A stretch of DNA of 64,000 nucleotides from NCBI GenBank assembly GCA_027475525.1, contig JAMWFC010000132.1:853074-917073 (forward strand), written 5' to 3'. The notes under the pieces are model-generated. The model was not told where the DNA came from and ran no database searches. It worked only from the letters and a program-made list of their open reading frames with translations. Position numbers and translations under genes: made by a program. Within the stretch, counting starts at the first letter, position 1. The number at the start of each line of letters is the position of its first letter. This document shows positions 9,877 to 23,680 of the stretch, one piece after another. Source of the DNA: Macrolepiota albuminosa (taxonomy: Eukaryota > Basidiomycota > Agaricomycetes > Agaricales > Agaricaceae).

Positions 9877-12800
9877 ATAAGCTACAATACAAGATCATCT
9901 ATCCAAGGGCTGCAAAAGAGAATGTGACATAACAGACAGTGATTGTTGTACAAACCTGCCAACAATAGCCATCGCATCAACGTTCACATTGAACAGTGTG
10001 CATACAACGTACTGCGGTCCCCCTAGAAATCAAGGATCAAGGTCGTCTCAAACAATCAATTACATCAAACTGACAAAGCAAAGTCCAGGCATCTTGCACA
10101 CAATGTACTCATAGTGCGTCGCATGTGTCAGGAAAACCACATGCACAGCTTCCAGAAGGCTACCACAACTCGGAATTCTGATCATAGATATAAAATATCG
10201 CTCTAGAACTTACAAAAGAGCTGCAACCTGGAGGCACCAGATGGACTACATGAATCAAGCATCAAGGGTACAGCGACTCACCAATGCTTTTAGAAACACA
10301 AGGTCATCTGTGTACGTGTGGAAATAATACACTATCTGTGGGCATGTAATTCCAAAGAGCCTAAGCGAAAGTCAGGTTAAAGTTATGCATGGCTGAACAC
10401 TGGCAGGAGGTTGCATACACATCGTTGGCCATCAATGCTGAATAGCGTAGAAATTGTGAGAGAGTTTCTCTGCACCACAAAGTACTACTTGCCTCCAAGA
10501 AATGGTCCGCTAACTGTGTTCGACATTGATCTAAAGGTTTAACGGCGGTAGGATACAAAGTTGGTTTTTTGAATGCTCAGGTTATCCATCAATTGATTTT
10601 TGATAGGCGGTTGTCATGATTCTTGACTGTTCAAGGGCTGCATTTATACTTCATACAAATATACTATCCTCTTGTACACATTGCTCTATACTCTGTTGCA
10701 TGTAACTCAGCATGTGAGATTAGTCTAACAAGGAAATGAAGGCAGAAATGACAAAAACCAATGATCCACAAACACCTTTGTGCTTATACTGGTAATGAAA
10801 TTTTTGCAGCATTGGGGAATAATTTACTATAAAAAGTAAGCATTTATGATAGATTGATGGTTTATGTGTGAATGAATGTTCTCAATAATACCATGTCCTT
10901 TACATGGTATATTTCTCCCAAGTTAAAAATAGAGTAGAAAACAGTGTGAATAGGAAATCAATAGGAATTAGTACTATCCATGAACACTGATGATCATTCA
11001 ACGTTGGAGTGGAACGGCTACAGGACATTTTACTAGCGGCAGCAGTGCAAACTGTTACAATCTGAATTTCCTCAACCTTGCTTGACTTGGGAGCCTGTAA
11101 GCCATCAAGAGTCTGAGGCAAGAGACTTGTTTCCAGCTTTAGCAAACTCTGATTTCTCCAATAGGAAATGCCAGAATCCCATGGCGTGAAACATATATAG
11201 ATCTCTTTAGAGATGGCTAGTATATACCGCCAAAGTCTTCCTGTCCAGAAACCTCTAGAGTGTCAAGGTGTATATGAGACGAGTAAGAGGAGTGGGTGCC
11301 TTGTGGATGAAATTTACTCTCTGCAGATTTGGTCGACTGTCTTTTCACAATAATAGCATGCAATTAGTCATTACTAGTTCTCGTGTGATTGATATTGCTT
11401 TAGCTGACAGATGGCTATAGTACTGTTTCATATCAAGTCAAGATTGGGCCCAGATTGGGTTCATATTGCTGTTGGGGGTCTGGCAGGGGCCCATACTGCT
11501 GCTGTATCAGAACTTGAGTTCCCATCCTTGAGGGCCTCGCTCTTCCAAAACCATGCTGGCCCTGTTGCACTGGCCAGCCCAATGTTTTGGCAAGAATGAG
11601 AAAAAAATACTGCTCTTCACAGCCACTTCCTACATTCTTTACAGAGCCACACTAGATTAGAACCCAGTTTGACTCAGAAGAACTCAGATTTGTAGCTACA
11701 AATCAGTCATGGATGACTGGCCTGACTTTTGTCCAGGCTGGACAATATTTTATCATTTGGTTCATGGATAGCCCCGATGTCATCATGTCAATTGCTTTCA
11801 TAATTTTAAATGTGCAATGAAGCCATAAGTTTGAGAATTGACTTGATCCTGACGACAGAGACACTTGAGTTCGGATACGAGTAATAAAAAATTCTTACAC
11901 TGGAAGCGATGCAAGTCTAGAGACAAACTACAAAATGTTGAAAACTGTAGATGAAAAGACTTGCCTCAAATGCACCAATGCACCCAGACAATGATGAATA
12001 AATTCAAACACTCAGCCAGGCACAAAAATTGGTTAGCTGAGGCAGTAGTGGTCGGCCAGGTCAATACAATGCATCTGATCCTGAACACCCATCAAACCTT
12101 TGTCTGCCCTCCACCCATGCCCTCAGACTCCCCCAAGCTACTTGCCCTGCCAACTATGTCATCAGAAAATCTGTACCCCCAAACGGACATTGTAGCTTCA
12201 AGATAAACTTACCCTCCATGTGTGTTGTCTCTTGCCCTGATACACCTCCAGGATTTATATATGATTTTCATGTGGTAGAGATCATTTAGACCCCGTAAAT
12301 CCAGCTCTGACCTTTGTCGGGCATGGACAAGAGGTTGCCAATGCTGACGCCTGGTGAGAACAGGATCTGGAGCCGACTGAAAATATCCGAGTAGGTCCAG
12401 ATGTGTATGTTTCAGATATTGCATATAAAATCAAAAATATTTCTGAAGTCATTTGAGGCTGGACGAAAGGTTCTGACACCATCCAAATAGCTTATCCTGT
12501 CATATCATAGATGTTCTGAAATAATCTGAATTGTAACAATAATTTATTGCTATTTCTAATTTAGATACAATCCGATTCTGTCTGAAAATATCTATACTAA
12601 AGCTGCTCCTGGTACGTAAGAATCCACACTAATAACGCACGAAACAAAATCACTAAGCCATAAACATAAAATAAGGTATAAACATACTTTCAATTTGATC
12701 TTGAGACAATGCTAAGTGATTTTTTTGGCTTTTGTTCGTTCATTCAATAATGTATTGTATATCTAGAAACGAGATGTATTAGTGTTTCAACAAGATCAAT

Positions 12801-12992
12801 AAAATCTACCTTTTTGGTGTCAGCATCACAGGCTTTCCATACGGCCACAAACTCAGCTTGAATGCTCCATAAGATAGTTGAGGATGTATAGATTACTGTT
12901 CCAAAGATATAGACAATATATTATCAAAATAGTAAGAACTTACCGAGCTGTCATAGCTCCCTCTTTCACCTGAAGTAACTTGCTGGGTTTCT
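9877..12992. other. Gene-poor stretch
   Basis: Only short frames are present and none resembles a known family. Around 12880-12720 on the minus strand, two exon-like pieces with small introns (containing IQAEFVAVWKACDADTKK) could be distal exons of the gene at 12993-13405, but this is tentative. Confidence 0.5.
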
Positions 12993-13405
12993 TCAGAACA
13001 ATTGGTTCACTTGACAGCTGAGTAGCGGTCTCAGGAACTGATTGATGTTTGAATGCTCAGCTCGATCAGCAAAATCATGGTGTTTCAGAACCGGCAAGTC
13101 AGTTGGAGCAGAAGGATGATGAATCTCAGATGCTGGTCGAGAACTTGCAGCATCAGCAAGCTTGGTAGTGAGATTACGAAAATAAGCAAGTTCGGTTCTA
13201 CAAATTTATATTCTTAGTGGCATATATTCACATACAAATGTAAAAGTACATACTCAAGGCAATGTAATTCATTTTTTGAGTGCTTGAGATCCACTTGAGA
13301 TTGATTGTATGCAGTCAGGAGGTCAAGATAAGAATGATTACGCACATTTGTTAGCTCGGAATAAGCAGATGAAGGAGGGAAGAGAAAATCAGAGTCGGTT
13401 GACAT
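12993..13405 (-). CDS. Hypothetical protein, two exons
   Basis: Exon 1 (13405-13254) starts at an ATG and encodes MSTDSDFLFPPSSAYSEL... with a helical, charged C-terminal part. A 56-bp intron (13253-13198, GTATGT...TTTGTAG) joins in frame to exon 2 (13197-12993), which reads TELAYFRNLTTKLADAASS... and ends at TGA. The helical segment could be a short coiled coil. No domain is recognised. The N-terminal style (short leader, then a helical stretch, then a Ser/Pro-rich linker) resembles the start of many uncharacterised Agaricomycete proteins, and further exons downstream on the minus strand are possible. The product is unknown. Confidence 0.4.
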
Positions 13406-14590
13406 CGTGGTGATCAGAATGTCTCAGTAGTTGGAACCCTCTCACATGGCCAGAGCAAAGGTCCTTCCTTAAACGTCTCGTCCCATTCAACTACATACGT
13501 GTGGAATCCCTTGTCAAAGGGAAATGCGAATTAACACGCTCGAAATACAGGTCAACCAACTCATGTAGTAGATTGGAGGGCTGTACAGTTGTCGAGTTCG
13601 AAGGTTTACATGGCAATGATGGGATAAAAACGGACGAGTCGATTTTGCAAAGAGTCGAAGAGCTGAAAGAAGTTGAGACAGGACACGTGCTACGTTGAAA
13701 GCATAAGGAGTGCTGTTAAATATGCACAAATAATAACACACGAGTCAGTAAACACGCTCCATGTGATCGTGTTTAGCCAAATCTAAATTTAGTGTGTCTG
13801 GGTTTAGAATGTCAGCCTGAACCGGACCGTATCAGAAATTGTAACTATTTTCAGATCCCTTCGGATCTTCCCAGAGCCAGTTTTCACTGGGAGCGCTGAC
13901 GTCTCATCCTTGTTGATGTGCGAGCTATGTCTGGATGGCGAGACTGTTGTGTGAGGGAATCAACTCGAATGCATACACACGAGCGGCAGCTTCATGTGCC
14001 TGTTGCGAAGACTTCTTTGCGCTGAGGCTTATTGTGTGCTTGTGCACTTGTGTGAGATAAAACAACAGGAATTCTGATTCAGGGAAACTTTCTTTGTTGA
14101 GGTAAATCGTTCTTTTGATGATTTTCTCGAAAGAACTGTGCATTGGTCAATCTTCATGTCGGATGTGCTTGCTATTGGGCTCGGAGCTCCCTGCAATGGA
14201 GATGTCAGACTGAGGAAAACGGAAACCTGTCCAAGGATGTAATTAAAAAAATGCTCTAATAATGATATGTATATTCAGCGGAGGAGGTTTCGAGTGCTTG
14301 ACTTTATTTCTCTTTGTAGCGAACGACTTCTTCAAAGTCCGACTTGCGTGAATGGAGCCATCGAGACAACTGCAACAGAGATGTACTTTTTCCGTCTTTC
14401 CATCGCCGATAGTGACCCGAATGGTTGTGGTACCAGCCGATCTCGAAGCTAGTCATAGAATTGAGACCCAACACAAAACAAAGGCAAAAAAGTCAGAATA
14501 TTATGCCTATGTGTCGCTTAGTGATCCTGTACGCATTTCCCACATGCGTTGAGCGTGAGTCTGATAAAGAAAGTGGCAATCTTGGCTCAG
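13406..14590. other. Intergenic sequence
   Basis: No coding region, RNA gene or repeat is recognised on either strand. It separates the minus-strand hypothetical gene from the plus-strand Cys-rich gene, so it may hold both promoters, but no convincing core promoter motif stands out. Confidence 0.4.
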
Positions 14591-14600
14591 ACTACACCTT

Positions 14601-15720
14601 TTGGGCTCTTTTCTCGCCGCTGCCTCGGATGACAAAAAACACCCATCGCCGCCGTGCGAACGCCCCTTGACTCCATCTCTGCCCCCCGATGCCCCTGACG
14701 TAGCCTCTCTCCGCGCTTACGTCCTCTCCATCCCTCCACAGACGCTCCACACCTATACCGCCTCCCGCCTCCACTCCAACTTCGACCCCGCTACCTTCTA
14801 TCTTCTACCATCTCGCTGCCTTTTTTGCCAAGCTATCTCCCCCACCAAAGCTTCACTGTGTGCGGTGCCACAAGGCGTTCTTCGAGATTGAGAATATGGA
14901 CAGGAGCTGTCTTGTCGCCCACGACGACGAGAGCGCAGAGGTAGAGCGTGTGTCAGCCAAATCAAAGGACAAGGGAACATTGTATGAGACGACATGGAGC
15001 TGTTATGGGAAGACCGTGGAGGGCGATGGGGATATGGGCCTGCCGGACGGGTGGTGTTACGAGGGCCAGCATACCGTGCGTCTCTCCATTCTCCCTCTGT
15101 AACCCACTTGGCACGACGACAAGCTTGTATCATGCGAGCGTCTACGATGTGGCATGCCCCTGCGCAACACACGCAAGCGTGGCCGGGCCATCGCTGAAGA
15201 CGAGGACAAGCATTCCTCCATAACGTCCTTGCACCCGTCGACGAACGCCTCCCCATGCTTGTCCAATGGTCGCAAGAAGGCCCGCACACGGGCACCACCG
15301 CGTCCCCTCGAAGAGTCCAACCAGATGGACATTGCCCACGACAACGACAACGACGTTACCTGCCCTTCCCCCGGCCCTGTGCCCTCACCTTCCAATCCCA
15401 ACCCGAAACCGCGTGCTAAACCCAAACCCAAACTGAAATCCAAACCTGCGAGCGTAACAACAACGGTGCCCAAAACAAGCAGCCCCCTCGTCCTCACGCC
15501 ACCCTTTGTTTCACGCCCGTCGTCCCCCGATGCCAACAAGGTCCAGGTCATGATCACATTGAGCTCTGCCTCTGCGTCACCCGCGAGGTCGAGGAAGGAC
15601 TCGGGTGTGTCGGTGGGGAGGGGCAGGGGGAGCATCAAGGCCAGATCCAAGGGAAAGGCGTGGCCGCTTGAGGAGGTCGTGGATTCGAGCATGGATGCTG
15701 AAAGGGCCGTGGGCGCCTAA
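14601..15720 (+). pseudogene. Conserved-type Cys-rich (zinc-binding-like) fungal protein, frameshifted
   Basis: The first segment reads ...SLRAYVLSIPPQTLHTYTAS..., then CVRCHKAFFEIENMDRSC (from 14857), AHDDESAEVER, and a second Cys cluster (TWSCYGKTVEGDGDMGLPDGWCYEG). Spaced Cys/His residues suggest a small zinc fold. A 48-bp intron (15076-15123, GTGCGT...ACAAG) joins in frame to HDDKLVSCERLRCGMPLRN-like sequence and a Pro/Lys/Ser-rich disordered tail that ends at TAA 15718-15720. At 14795-14808 a 7-bp direct repeat (CTTCTAT/CTTCTAC) shifts the frame; with one copy absent the text runs ...PATFYHLAAFFAKLSPPPKLHCVRC. The start codon is not resolved and may lie in an upstream exon. Similar uncharacterised proteins are, as far as I recall, widespread in basidiomycetes. 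Confidence 0.55.
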
Positions 15721-16607
15721 ACCAGGTGATGAGCTTCCTCATTCCATCTTTCCTGCCAGATGGTCTATGATAATATCTATCACATCTACTGCTGGCAGCT
15801 CAGATATACTCATTCTCTATCTCCGCTTTTTTTTTATCTGGTACATTGTATCCTTGCGTTCCTTATTCTATTATATCACGCCATTGAGCAAATATATTCA
15901 CTCCCTTTATTTTATCATACCTCTCACCCTTATATTGACATTCCTTTTTTGGTTCTCTCTCTCTTGCATACCATTGTATACTATACTTATTACACGACTT
16001 GAAAATACGTGTTGACAAGCATTGTATAATTTTTGGACCAATGACGCAAGTTTGCTTGTGGATTTAAAAGTATGGATATGACACCATGCTTATTGATGGC
16101 TTTAGAGAGGTAAATTATGGGAGGTATGGATGGTCTATATTCAATGCCAGCAACTGGACCTCTTTCTGTTTAGCCTCATGGCATGTATATTCTTCATCAT
16201 CATTTGTTGAGCTGATGCTGCCATTGTGCGCAGAACGTCTTTGTGAGGACCTCTGCTTTTCACACAACACTTACACATTAGACTTTATCCCTTAAGTATA
16301 CTTAGTTCCATTTGTATGCATCAGGAATAGATCTTACCACTTACATACATTTAATCATACAGGTGCATAACAGTCAATTTGATTGAGGGCATGAAACTAT
16401 ACAATAGATCTTACCACTTACATACATTTAATCATACAGGTGCATAACAGTCAATTTGATTGAGGGCATGAAACTATACTACACACTGTCCTATGTTACT
16501 TCCATCTCATAGCACAGCCTAACTGAATTATGTACATCTGAGTCAGAGATCTAATGCTACTTTGCAGAGATACTAACCTTCTCATATGTTGAAACAAACT
16601 TGCAGAA
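15721..16607. other. Intergenic region between convergent genes
   Basis: T-rich sequence follows the plus-strand stop codon and could hold its 3' end. A 77-bp duplication spans 16328-16481. No further gene is recognised. The genes on both sides converge here. Confidence 0.5.
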
Positions 16608-19600
16608 TCATTCTTCTTGATCAATTTCCATTATTTCTGATTCTTTAAATGAGTATAGACTAATTTAAGTGTGATAAAAAAAACTTACTACTTTGGCTAT
16701 CTTGAGACTGGTCATCTTGTGGTGCATAACATTCTGTCCATTGATGACCAAGCCTACATTGAGATAGGTCAAGTGAAAGAGAGCCATATCGAGAAATAAT
16801 GTGAGTGTTGTGGAGATGATGAAAGATCTGAAGAATGTTTGGTGGAACCCACATTAAAGGAGTATCATTGTAAGAAGACAGAATCCATCCATCAGAAGTA
16901 AAACACCATGGCAAATTGACTATCTGGGATAGTTGAAGAGGTTGGTCACTAGATTCAGAGATATGTAGAGTTGGATCAAGTGAAAACATGGTAGATGCAA
17001 CCCCATTGTTATAATCTTGTGATTGCTGCATTACTTCAGAGGAAAAAGTATTTTTCTCTTGTACAGATTTATTATAAGGTTTGGAGAGAACTTGAGGTTC
17101 ATAAGTTGAATGTTTATCAGATGTTACTAGACTAGTTTTGGTGCTATGTAACTGTTGAGTAGTTGAAACATTCCATACTCTTATAGAGTGATCTTTAGAG
17201 CCAGATACAATTTTGAGCCCATCAGGTGAAAATGAAACAGATGTGACAGTGTCAGTGTGTCCTTCAAATTCCTGCACCTTTTTACCAGTTGAGACATTCC
17301 ATACACATACAGATTTGTCAGCAGATCCAGATACAATTTGAGTGCCATGAGGAGAAAAGGCAACAGATTTGACCTCACTAGTGTGGCCTTGGAACTCTTG
17401 CACTTTTTGACCAGTTGATACATCCCACACACATATGAATTTATCATCAGATACAGATACAATTTGAGTCCTATCTGGTGAAAAGGCAACAAATGTGGTA
17501 TAAATGTGGCCTTGTAACTCTTCTACTTTTTTACCAGTTGAGACATCCCACACATGTATAGAGTTACCAATAGATACAGATAGAATTTGAGTCCCATCAG
17601 GTGAAAAAGCAACAGAACGAACATATTCATTGTCTTGTAACTCTTGTATTTTTTTACCAGTTGAGACATTCCATACACATAAGTTGTCATGAGATCCAGA
17701 CACAATTTGTGTCCCATCAGGTGAAAAGGCAACAGATGAAACAATTTCAGTGTGGCCTGATAACTCTTGCACCTTTTGGCCAGTTGAAATGTCCCACACA
17801 TGTATAGATTTCTCATAAGATCCAGACACTATTTGAGCACCATCAGGTGAAAACAAAACAGATGTGACAATAATAGCAGAGTATGGTAATTCTTGCACCT
17901 TTTTACCAGTTGATACATCCCATACACATATGAAATGATCTGTAGATACAGATACAATTTGAGTTCCATCAGGTGAAAAGGCAACTAATGTGACATAATG
18001 AGCATGACCTGGTAACTCTTGCACTTTTTTATCAATTGATACATCCCACACACATACAGATTTGTCACTAGATCCAGATAAAATTTGGGTTCCATCAGGT
18101 GAAAAGGTAACAAAATTGACATCAAGAGTGTGGCCTTGTAACTTTTGTACCTTTTTCTTAGATAGATACCACACACATACAGATGTGTCAGCAGATCCAG
18201 ATACAATCTGAGTCCCATCAGGTGAGAAGGCAACAGATAAAACACCTCTAGTGTGGCCTTGTAACTTTTGCACTTGTTTACCAGTTGATATATTCCACAC
18301 ACATATAGATTTGTCATAAGATCCAGATACAATTTGAGTCCCATCAGGTGAAAAAGCAACAGATAAAACAGCTCTAGTGTGGCCTGATAACTTTTGCACT
18401 TGTTTACCAGTTGATATATTCCACACACATATAGATTTGTCATAAGATCCAGACACAATTTGAATCCCATCAGGTGAAAAGGCAACAGATGTGACACTAT
18501 CAGTGTGGCCTAGTAACTCTTGCACCTTTTTGCCAGTTGATACATCCCACACACATATGTATTTATCATCAGATCCAGATATAATTTGAGTCCCATTAGG
18601 TGAAAATGCAACAGATGTGACAGTGTTTGTGTGTCCTTCAAATTCCTGCACTTTTTTACTAGTTGAGACATCCCATACATATACACAATTATCACCTGAT
18701 CCAGATACAATGTGAGTTCCATCAGGTGAAAAGGCAACAGATGTGACCAAAAAAGGGTTGACAGTTACTGTGTCTTTCCTCTTTTTACTAGTTGGTAAAT
18801 CCCATACAAATTTATGTTTATCATAAGATCCAGATGCAATTTGAGTTGGATTAAGTGAAAGAGTAATTGTTATATCCCTATAACTGCCCCTTTTAAACCT
18901 GTCCACTTTTTTACCAGTTAATACATCCCACATATATATATGTTCATCACTAGATGCAGATACAATGTGAGTTCCATTCGGTGAAAAAGCAACAGAGTTG
19001 ACACTATAAAAGTGACCTTGTAAATCTTGTATTTTTTTACCAGTTGATACATCCCACACACACACAGATTTGTCATAAGATCCAGACACAATTTGAGTCC
19101 CATCAGGTGAAAAGGCAACAGATGCAACACTATTAGTGTGGCCTAGTAACTCTTGCACCTTTTTACCAGTTGATATGTCCCACACACATATAGAGTTGTC
19201 ATAAGATCCAGACACAATTTGAATCCCATCAGATGAGAAGGCAACAGATAAAACACCTCTAGTGTGTCCTGATAACTTTTGCACCTTTTCACCAGTTGAT
19301 ACATCCCACACATATATAAGTGTATCACTAGATGCAGATACAATTTGAGTCCCATCAGGACCTTTTCACCAGTTGATACATCCCACACATATATAAGTGT
19401 ATCACTAGATGCAGATACAATTTGAGTCCCATCAGGTGAAAGAGCAACAGATGTGACACTATTAGTGTGGCCTAGTAACTCTTGTACTTTTTTACCAGTT
19501 GAGACATCCCATATATATACACAATTATCACTAGATGCAGATACAATCTGAGTTCCATCAGAAGAAAAAGCAACAGATGTGACCCAATCAGTGTGGCCTT

Positions 19601-22600
19601 GTAACTCTTGCACTTTTTCACCAGTTGATACATTCCACACATATATAGAGTTATCATCAGATCCAGATACAATTTGTGTCCCATCAGGTGAAAAGGCAAT
19701 AGAGGTAACCCAAAAAGTGTAGCCTCGTAACCCTTGCATTTTTTTACCACTTGATACATCCCATATATATAAACAATTATTTTGTGACCCACATACAATT
19801 TGGGTCCCATCCTTTGAAAATGCAACAGAACTGATAAAGGCCCCACTAAATTTCTGCACATTTTTACCAGTTGAAACATCCCACACACATACAGATTCAT
19901 CAGCAGATCCAGATACAATTTGAGTGCCATCAGGTGAAAAGGCAGCAGATGTGACCCAATTAGTGTGGCCTTGTAACTTTTGCATTTTTTTACCAGTTGA
20001 AACATTCCATATATTTACACAATTATCATGAGATCCAGATACAATTTGAGTGCCATCAGGTGAAAAGGCAACAGATAAAACACTATGAGTGTTGCCTAGT
20101 AACTTTTGCACCTTTTTACCAGTTGATACATTCCACACACATATAGATTTGTCATAAGATCCAGATACAATTTGAGTCCCATCAGGTGATTTTTACCAGT
20201 TGATACATTCCACACACATATAGATTTGTCATAAGATCCAGATACAATTTGAGTCCCATCAGGTGAAAAAGCGACAGATGAGACACTATTAGTGTGGCCT
20301 TGTAACTCTTGCACCTTTTCACCAGTTGAAACATTCCATATATTTACACAATTATCACCAGATCCAGATACAATTTGAGTCCCATCAGGTGAAAAGGCAA
20401 CAGATAAAACACTATGAGTGTGGCCTAGTAACTTTTGCACCTTTTTACCAGTTGATACATTCCACACACATATAGATTTATCATAAGATCCAGATACAAT
20501 TTGACTCCCATCAGGTGAAAAGGCAACAGATGAGACACTATTAGTGTGGCCTAGTAAATCTTGCACCCTCTTACCAGTTGATACATCCCACACACATATA
20601 GACTTATTACTAGATCCAGATACAATTTGAGTTCCATCAGGTGAAAAAGCAATAGATGTGATATCATTATAGTCATGGAAGCTTCGCATAAAATGACCAG
20701 GTACATTCCACACCTCTATAGAGTTATCATTAAATCCAGATACAACTTGTGTTCCATCAGGTGAAAAAGCAACAGGTGTGATTTGACCAATATCACCTTG
20801 GAACTCTTGCACTTTTTTTCCAGTTGAGACATTCCACACATACAATGAGTTGTTGGCAAATCCAGATGCAACTTGAGTCCCATCAGGTAAGTATGCAACA
20901 CATTTGAATTCAATGTAAGAATTTAATTTTAGCAATGGTGCTTCCACTTTGGAACCTTCAATCCATGGCAAAAATCTAAATTGATTTTTCCATTGTGTTA
21001 TAAAATTACCACCTTCCCATGTTGATAATGCAGACAAATAAAGATGAGGAGTTGATAATGCTACCTTATTTGCACTAAAATATTTAGCAAAGTTTGTAGC
21101 ATCCTGGAGATCTTTCACTAAATCTAGAGATTTTTTTGTATACTATTTATCATGATAAGTTTAACAAAGAGACTAGATTAAATTAGAAGTCTCACCTCAG
21201 AAAATTTCTTAGCTATTTGGTGAACAGCTGTCCCACAATCATGAGATAATTGCATAAGATTCATAGTTTCTATCCAGAAGAGAAATTTATAATGGAGAAA
21301 TTGTGATATTTTGCCTGAAAAATGTATAAATGTACTCTGATCAAGAGTATTGGCCATAGCTTGAAGTACATGATGAGACCAGTGTTTACATGCATATTTT
21401 AATTCATTGGAAATTGATCAAGAGTATTGGCCATAGCTTGAAGTACATGATGAGACCAGTGTTTACATGCATATTTTAATTCATTGGAAATTGCTTTTTT
21501 TTTACTTTCAAAATCAGATACTTTATTATCAAATAAAAATGATGATTCAAGACCACAAATATTGAATTTAAGGTCTGATATCATGATGGTTAAACACTGA
21601 GTAGCAAGAAACTTGTTATGATCAATTGCATTACATGACATATCCAAAGCATATTTTTGCGTAGTGTAATTTAAACAAGCTTGTTCAAAAATAAATTCAG
21701 GAAAGGATGCATGATACCAAAAAACACATTCATCTTTAATAAAAAGAACTGCATAGAGTTTTTGAACAACATTTTGAGCCTGATCCACATCTTTAGAATT
21801 ATTGAGCACTGCAGCAAGAGAAGGAGATATATGCTCTTCTGCACAAAGAAGTGTGTGTAAAATTTTTAACCGAGCTTTTAGATCATCATTTTCAAAGTGA
21901 TCAAAAGCCTCGGATAAAATTTGACAATAAATATCATTGACTTGTGAGAATTGATTTGTTTGCAGAGAATATTCATGAGGTATAAGTAATTTTTTCAATT
22001 TTTTTTGTTGTTCCATTGAACTAGAACCATCAGGTTCAGATATATATTTAACTGCAGTTGAAGCATATATAAAGAGGCTATCTGCTTTTTTTGCAAGAGT
22101 ATCAAGTCCATGATCATTTTTAAGTTTTGGAAGACTATAAACCAAGTATGTTTTAATATCTTTTTCAACATCTTCTTTAGCAACATCATATAGATGACAA
22201 ATAGCCTTTGATGTAAATGATTCACATAAATGAGCAAGGTCAGGATCTGGTCGACTTGTAACAAGGAATTTGAGACCAGAGAAGTAACCATCATTGATCA
22301 TTGTAAAAAGATCTTGTAAAAATTTTAACCCTCCTTTTTGTTCAATTTCATCCAAAGCATCAAGAACAATAAGATATGATAAATGATTGACAGAACAATT
22401 TTTTATAGATTTTTGCCATGGATCAGCTAAAAGATCTTTCATTTGCTTTGAAGATATATCAACTGAGTTGAACTTTTTACTATTATACAAGGAATGTGCA
22501 AATGACCTGGAATTCTGAGCAAGCTGATATACAAGTGTTGGAATGATAAATCTCTTATGTTTTGTATCATAAAACTGTTGAGAGCAAAAAAATGAGGCTT

Positions 22601-23680
22601 GAAGAATACAAGCCATATTTAAAGCCTCATCACTGAAATGCTGGGCCACAGTATATGCAATTGTTGATTTTCCTGATCCTGCTTGGCCAGTTAACCAAAA
22701 AACATGAGGAGACTCTGGCGTCACATCTTGTGCCCAATGATAAACTTTTTCAAGAATAGAAACACGAGTATTTGGAGTGCAAGGTCCACGAGACAACTTT
22801 GTTTCATCTTCTAGATCAGCATTGAAAACTGCTTTGCGTGAATAATCCCAAGTTTTTAAATGAAGTTGCTAATAATAATATCACTTTACAGTTATCACTT
22901 GTACTAATAAGTGACTTACTAAAAGGCTTTCAAATATTTCAGATGTGTTTCGTTCAACACAAAGTATAACCTTGAACTAAATACAGTATTATTAATATAC
23001 TTGTTTGATATATATTAATAAACATACATGGAAATTCTTAGTATTTTCATCAACATTTCTGAGGATCTGTTGGATTTCTGCTTTAACTTGCTCATTCTCC
23101 AAAAGATTTCTCAAGGGTCCATTTTCCTGTAATTTATGGAGCTTAACAAGATCTTCAACAAGCATACTACATCTTTCTAGTGAGACCAATGATTAAGGGC
23201 AAGACATCATACACACCTTGCAAACTTTTTTTTCATCTTTGTTGAAACCACATCTATAGCATCATCATGGACTAGAGCTTCTTCTAAAGTTTCCAATCGT
23301 GTCTCAATGCTATTCATCAGTTCCTTGAGTGATTCACGATTATCATTTAAAGCCTGCATCAAACTTCAGCCAAAAGACTCAAAAACACAACAAGACAGTA
23401 CATTTCCAAGCCGAATAAACATGTTGACAGCAGCCACTGGTGTTCTGAAAGGTGTTCCTTCAAGTAGCCCCTCTGCCTGTCCAAGGAGCATTAGGAGGCC
23501 ATGCCAAACAGCTTTGAGCCCATCCCTAGCCTTTGAGCCAGGTAAATCAGTATTAGGCGATGGAGTACGACTGCCAGGCTTCTTGAAAAGGTCCTTTACT
23601 GGAGCAAGAAGGTGACCTTGAACCCATTTCCTCTTTGAGCGTTGAGCATGCATATCTTGTTTCTGAGCGTTGTGCAACAT
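16608..23680 (-). CDS. NLR protein: helical N-terminus, NACHT NTPase, about 29 WD40 repeats
   Basis: This is a STAND NTPase of the type used in fungal non-self recognition. Exons can be followed from right to left: 23680-23402 (start uncertain), 23353-23217, 23166-23028, 22977-22920, 22868-21196, 21123-16689 and 16642-16608. The introns are 46-72 bp with GT-AG ends and keep frame. The N-terminal exons are helical (…SIETRLETLEEALV…). The NACHT exon has Walker A GQAGSGKST (about 22690-22660), Walker B LIVLDALDE (about 22375-22345) and LVTSRPDPD. The C-terminus carries WD40 blades of 42 residues (SVAFSPDGTQIVSGS…VWDVSTGKKVQEL…GHT), closing with a short tail ending …MEIDQEE. Apparent breaks at 21417, 20190 and 19360 are 77-bp duplications, so one continuous gene is likely. 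The gene is AT-rich, unlike the GC-rich neighbour at 14600-15720. A C2-like 5' exon upstream of 23680 is possible. Confidence 0.85.
17170..20920 (-). repeat. WD40 repeat array with 126-bp period
   Basis: About 29 units of 42 codons each are strikingly alike at the nucleotide level. Differences concentrate at a few positions: the residues after GHT, the pair after SGS, and the residues before VW. Such homogenised arrays with variable surface positions are known from fungal incompatibility NLRs (for example the HNWD family of Podospora). Two 77-bp duplications (19283-19436 and 20113-20266) lie in the array, so the true number of repeats may differ. Confidence 0.9.

Noticed and set aside
11411..11599. 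Short plus-strand frame in the gap after the Gln/Pro-rich region.
   Set aside because: 62 codons, no motif, no neighbours in a gene-like arrangement; length expected by chance.
17181..20005. A set of overlapping alternative-frame ORFs within the WD40 array rich in Leu/His/Tyr.
   Set aside because: They repeat with the same 126-bp period and are shifted readings of the WD40 coding sequence.
17170..20920. Regular repeats that might suggest a CRISPR-like or satellite array.
   Set aside because: The units translate in frame to WD40 blades with intact motifs and there are no spacers.
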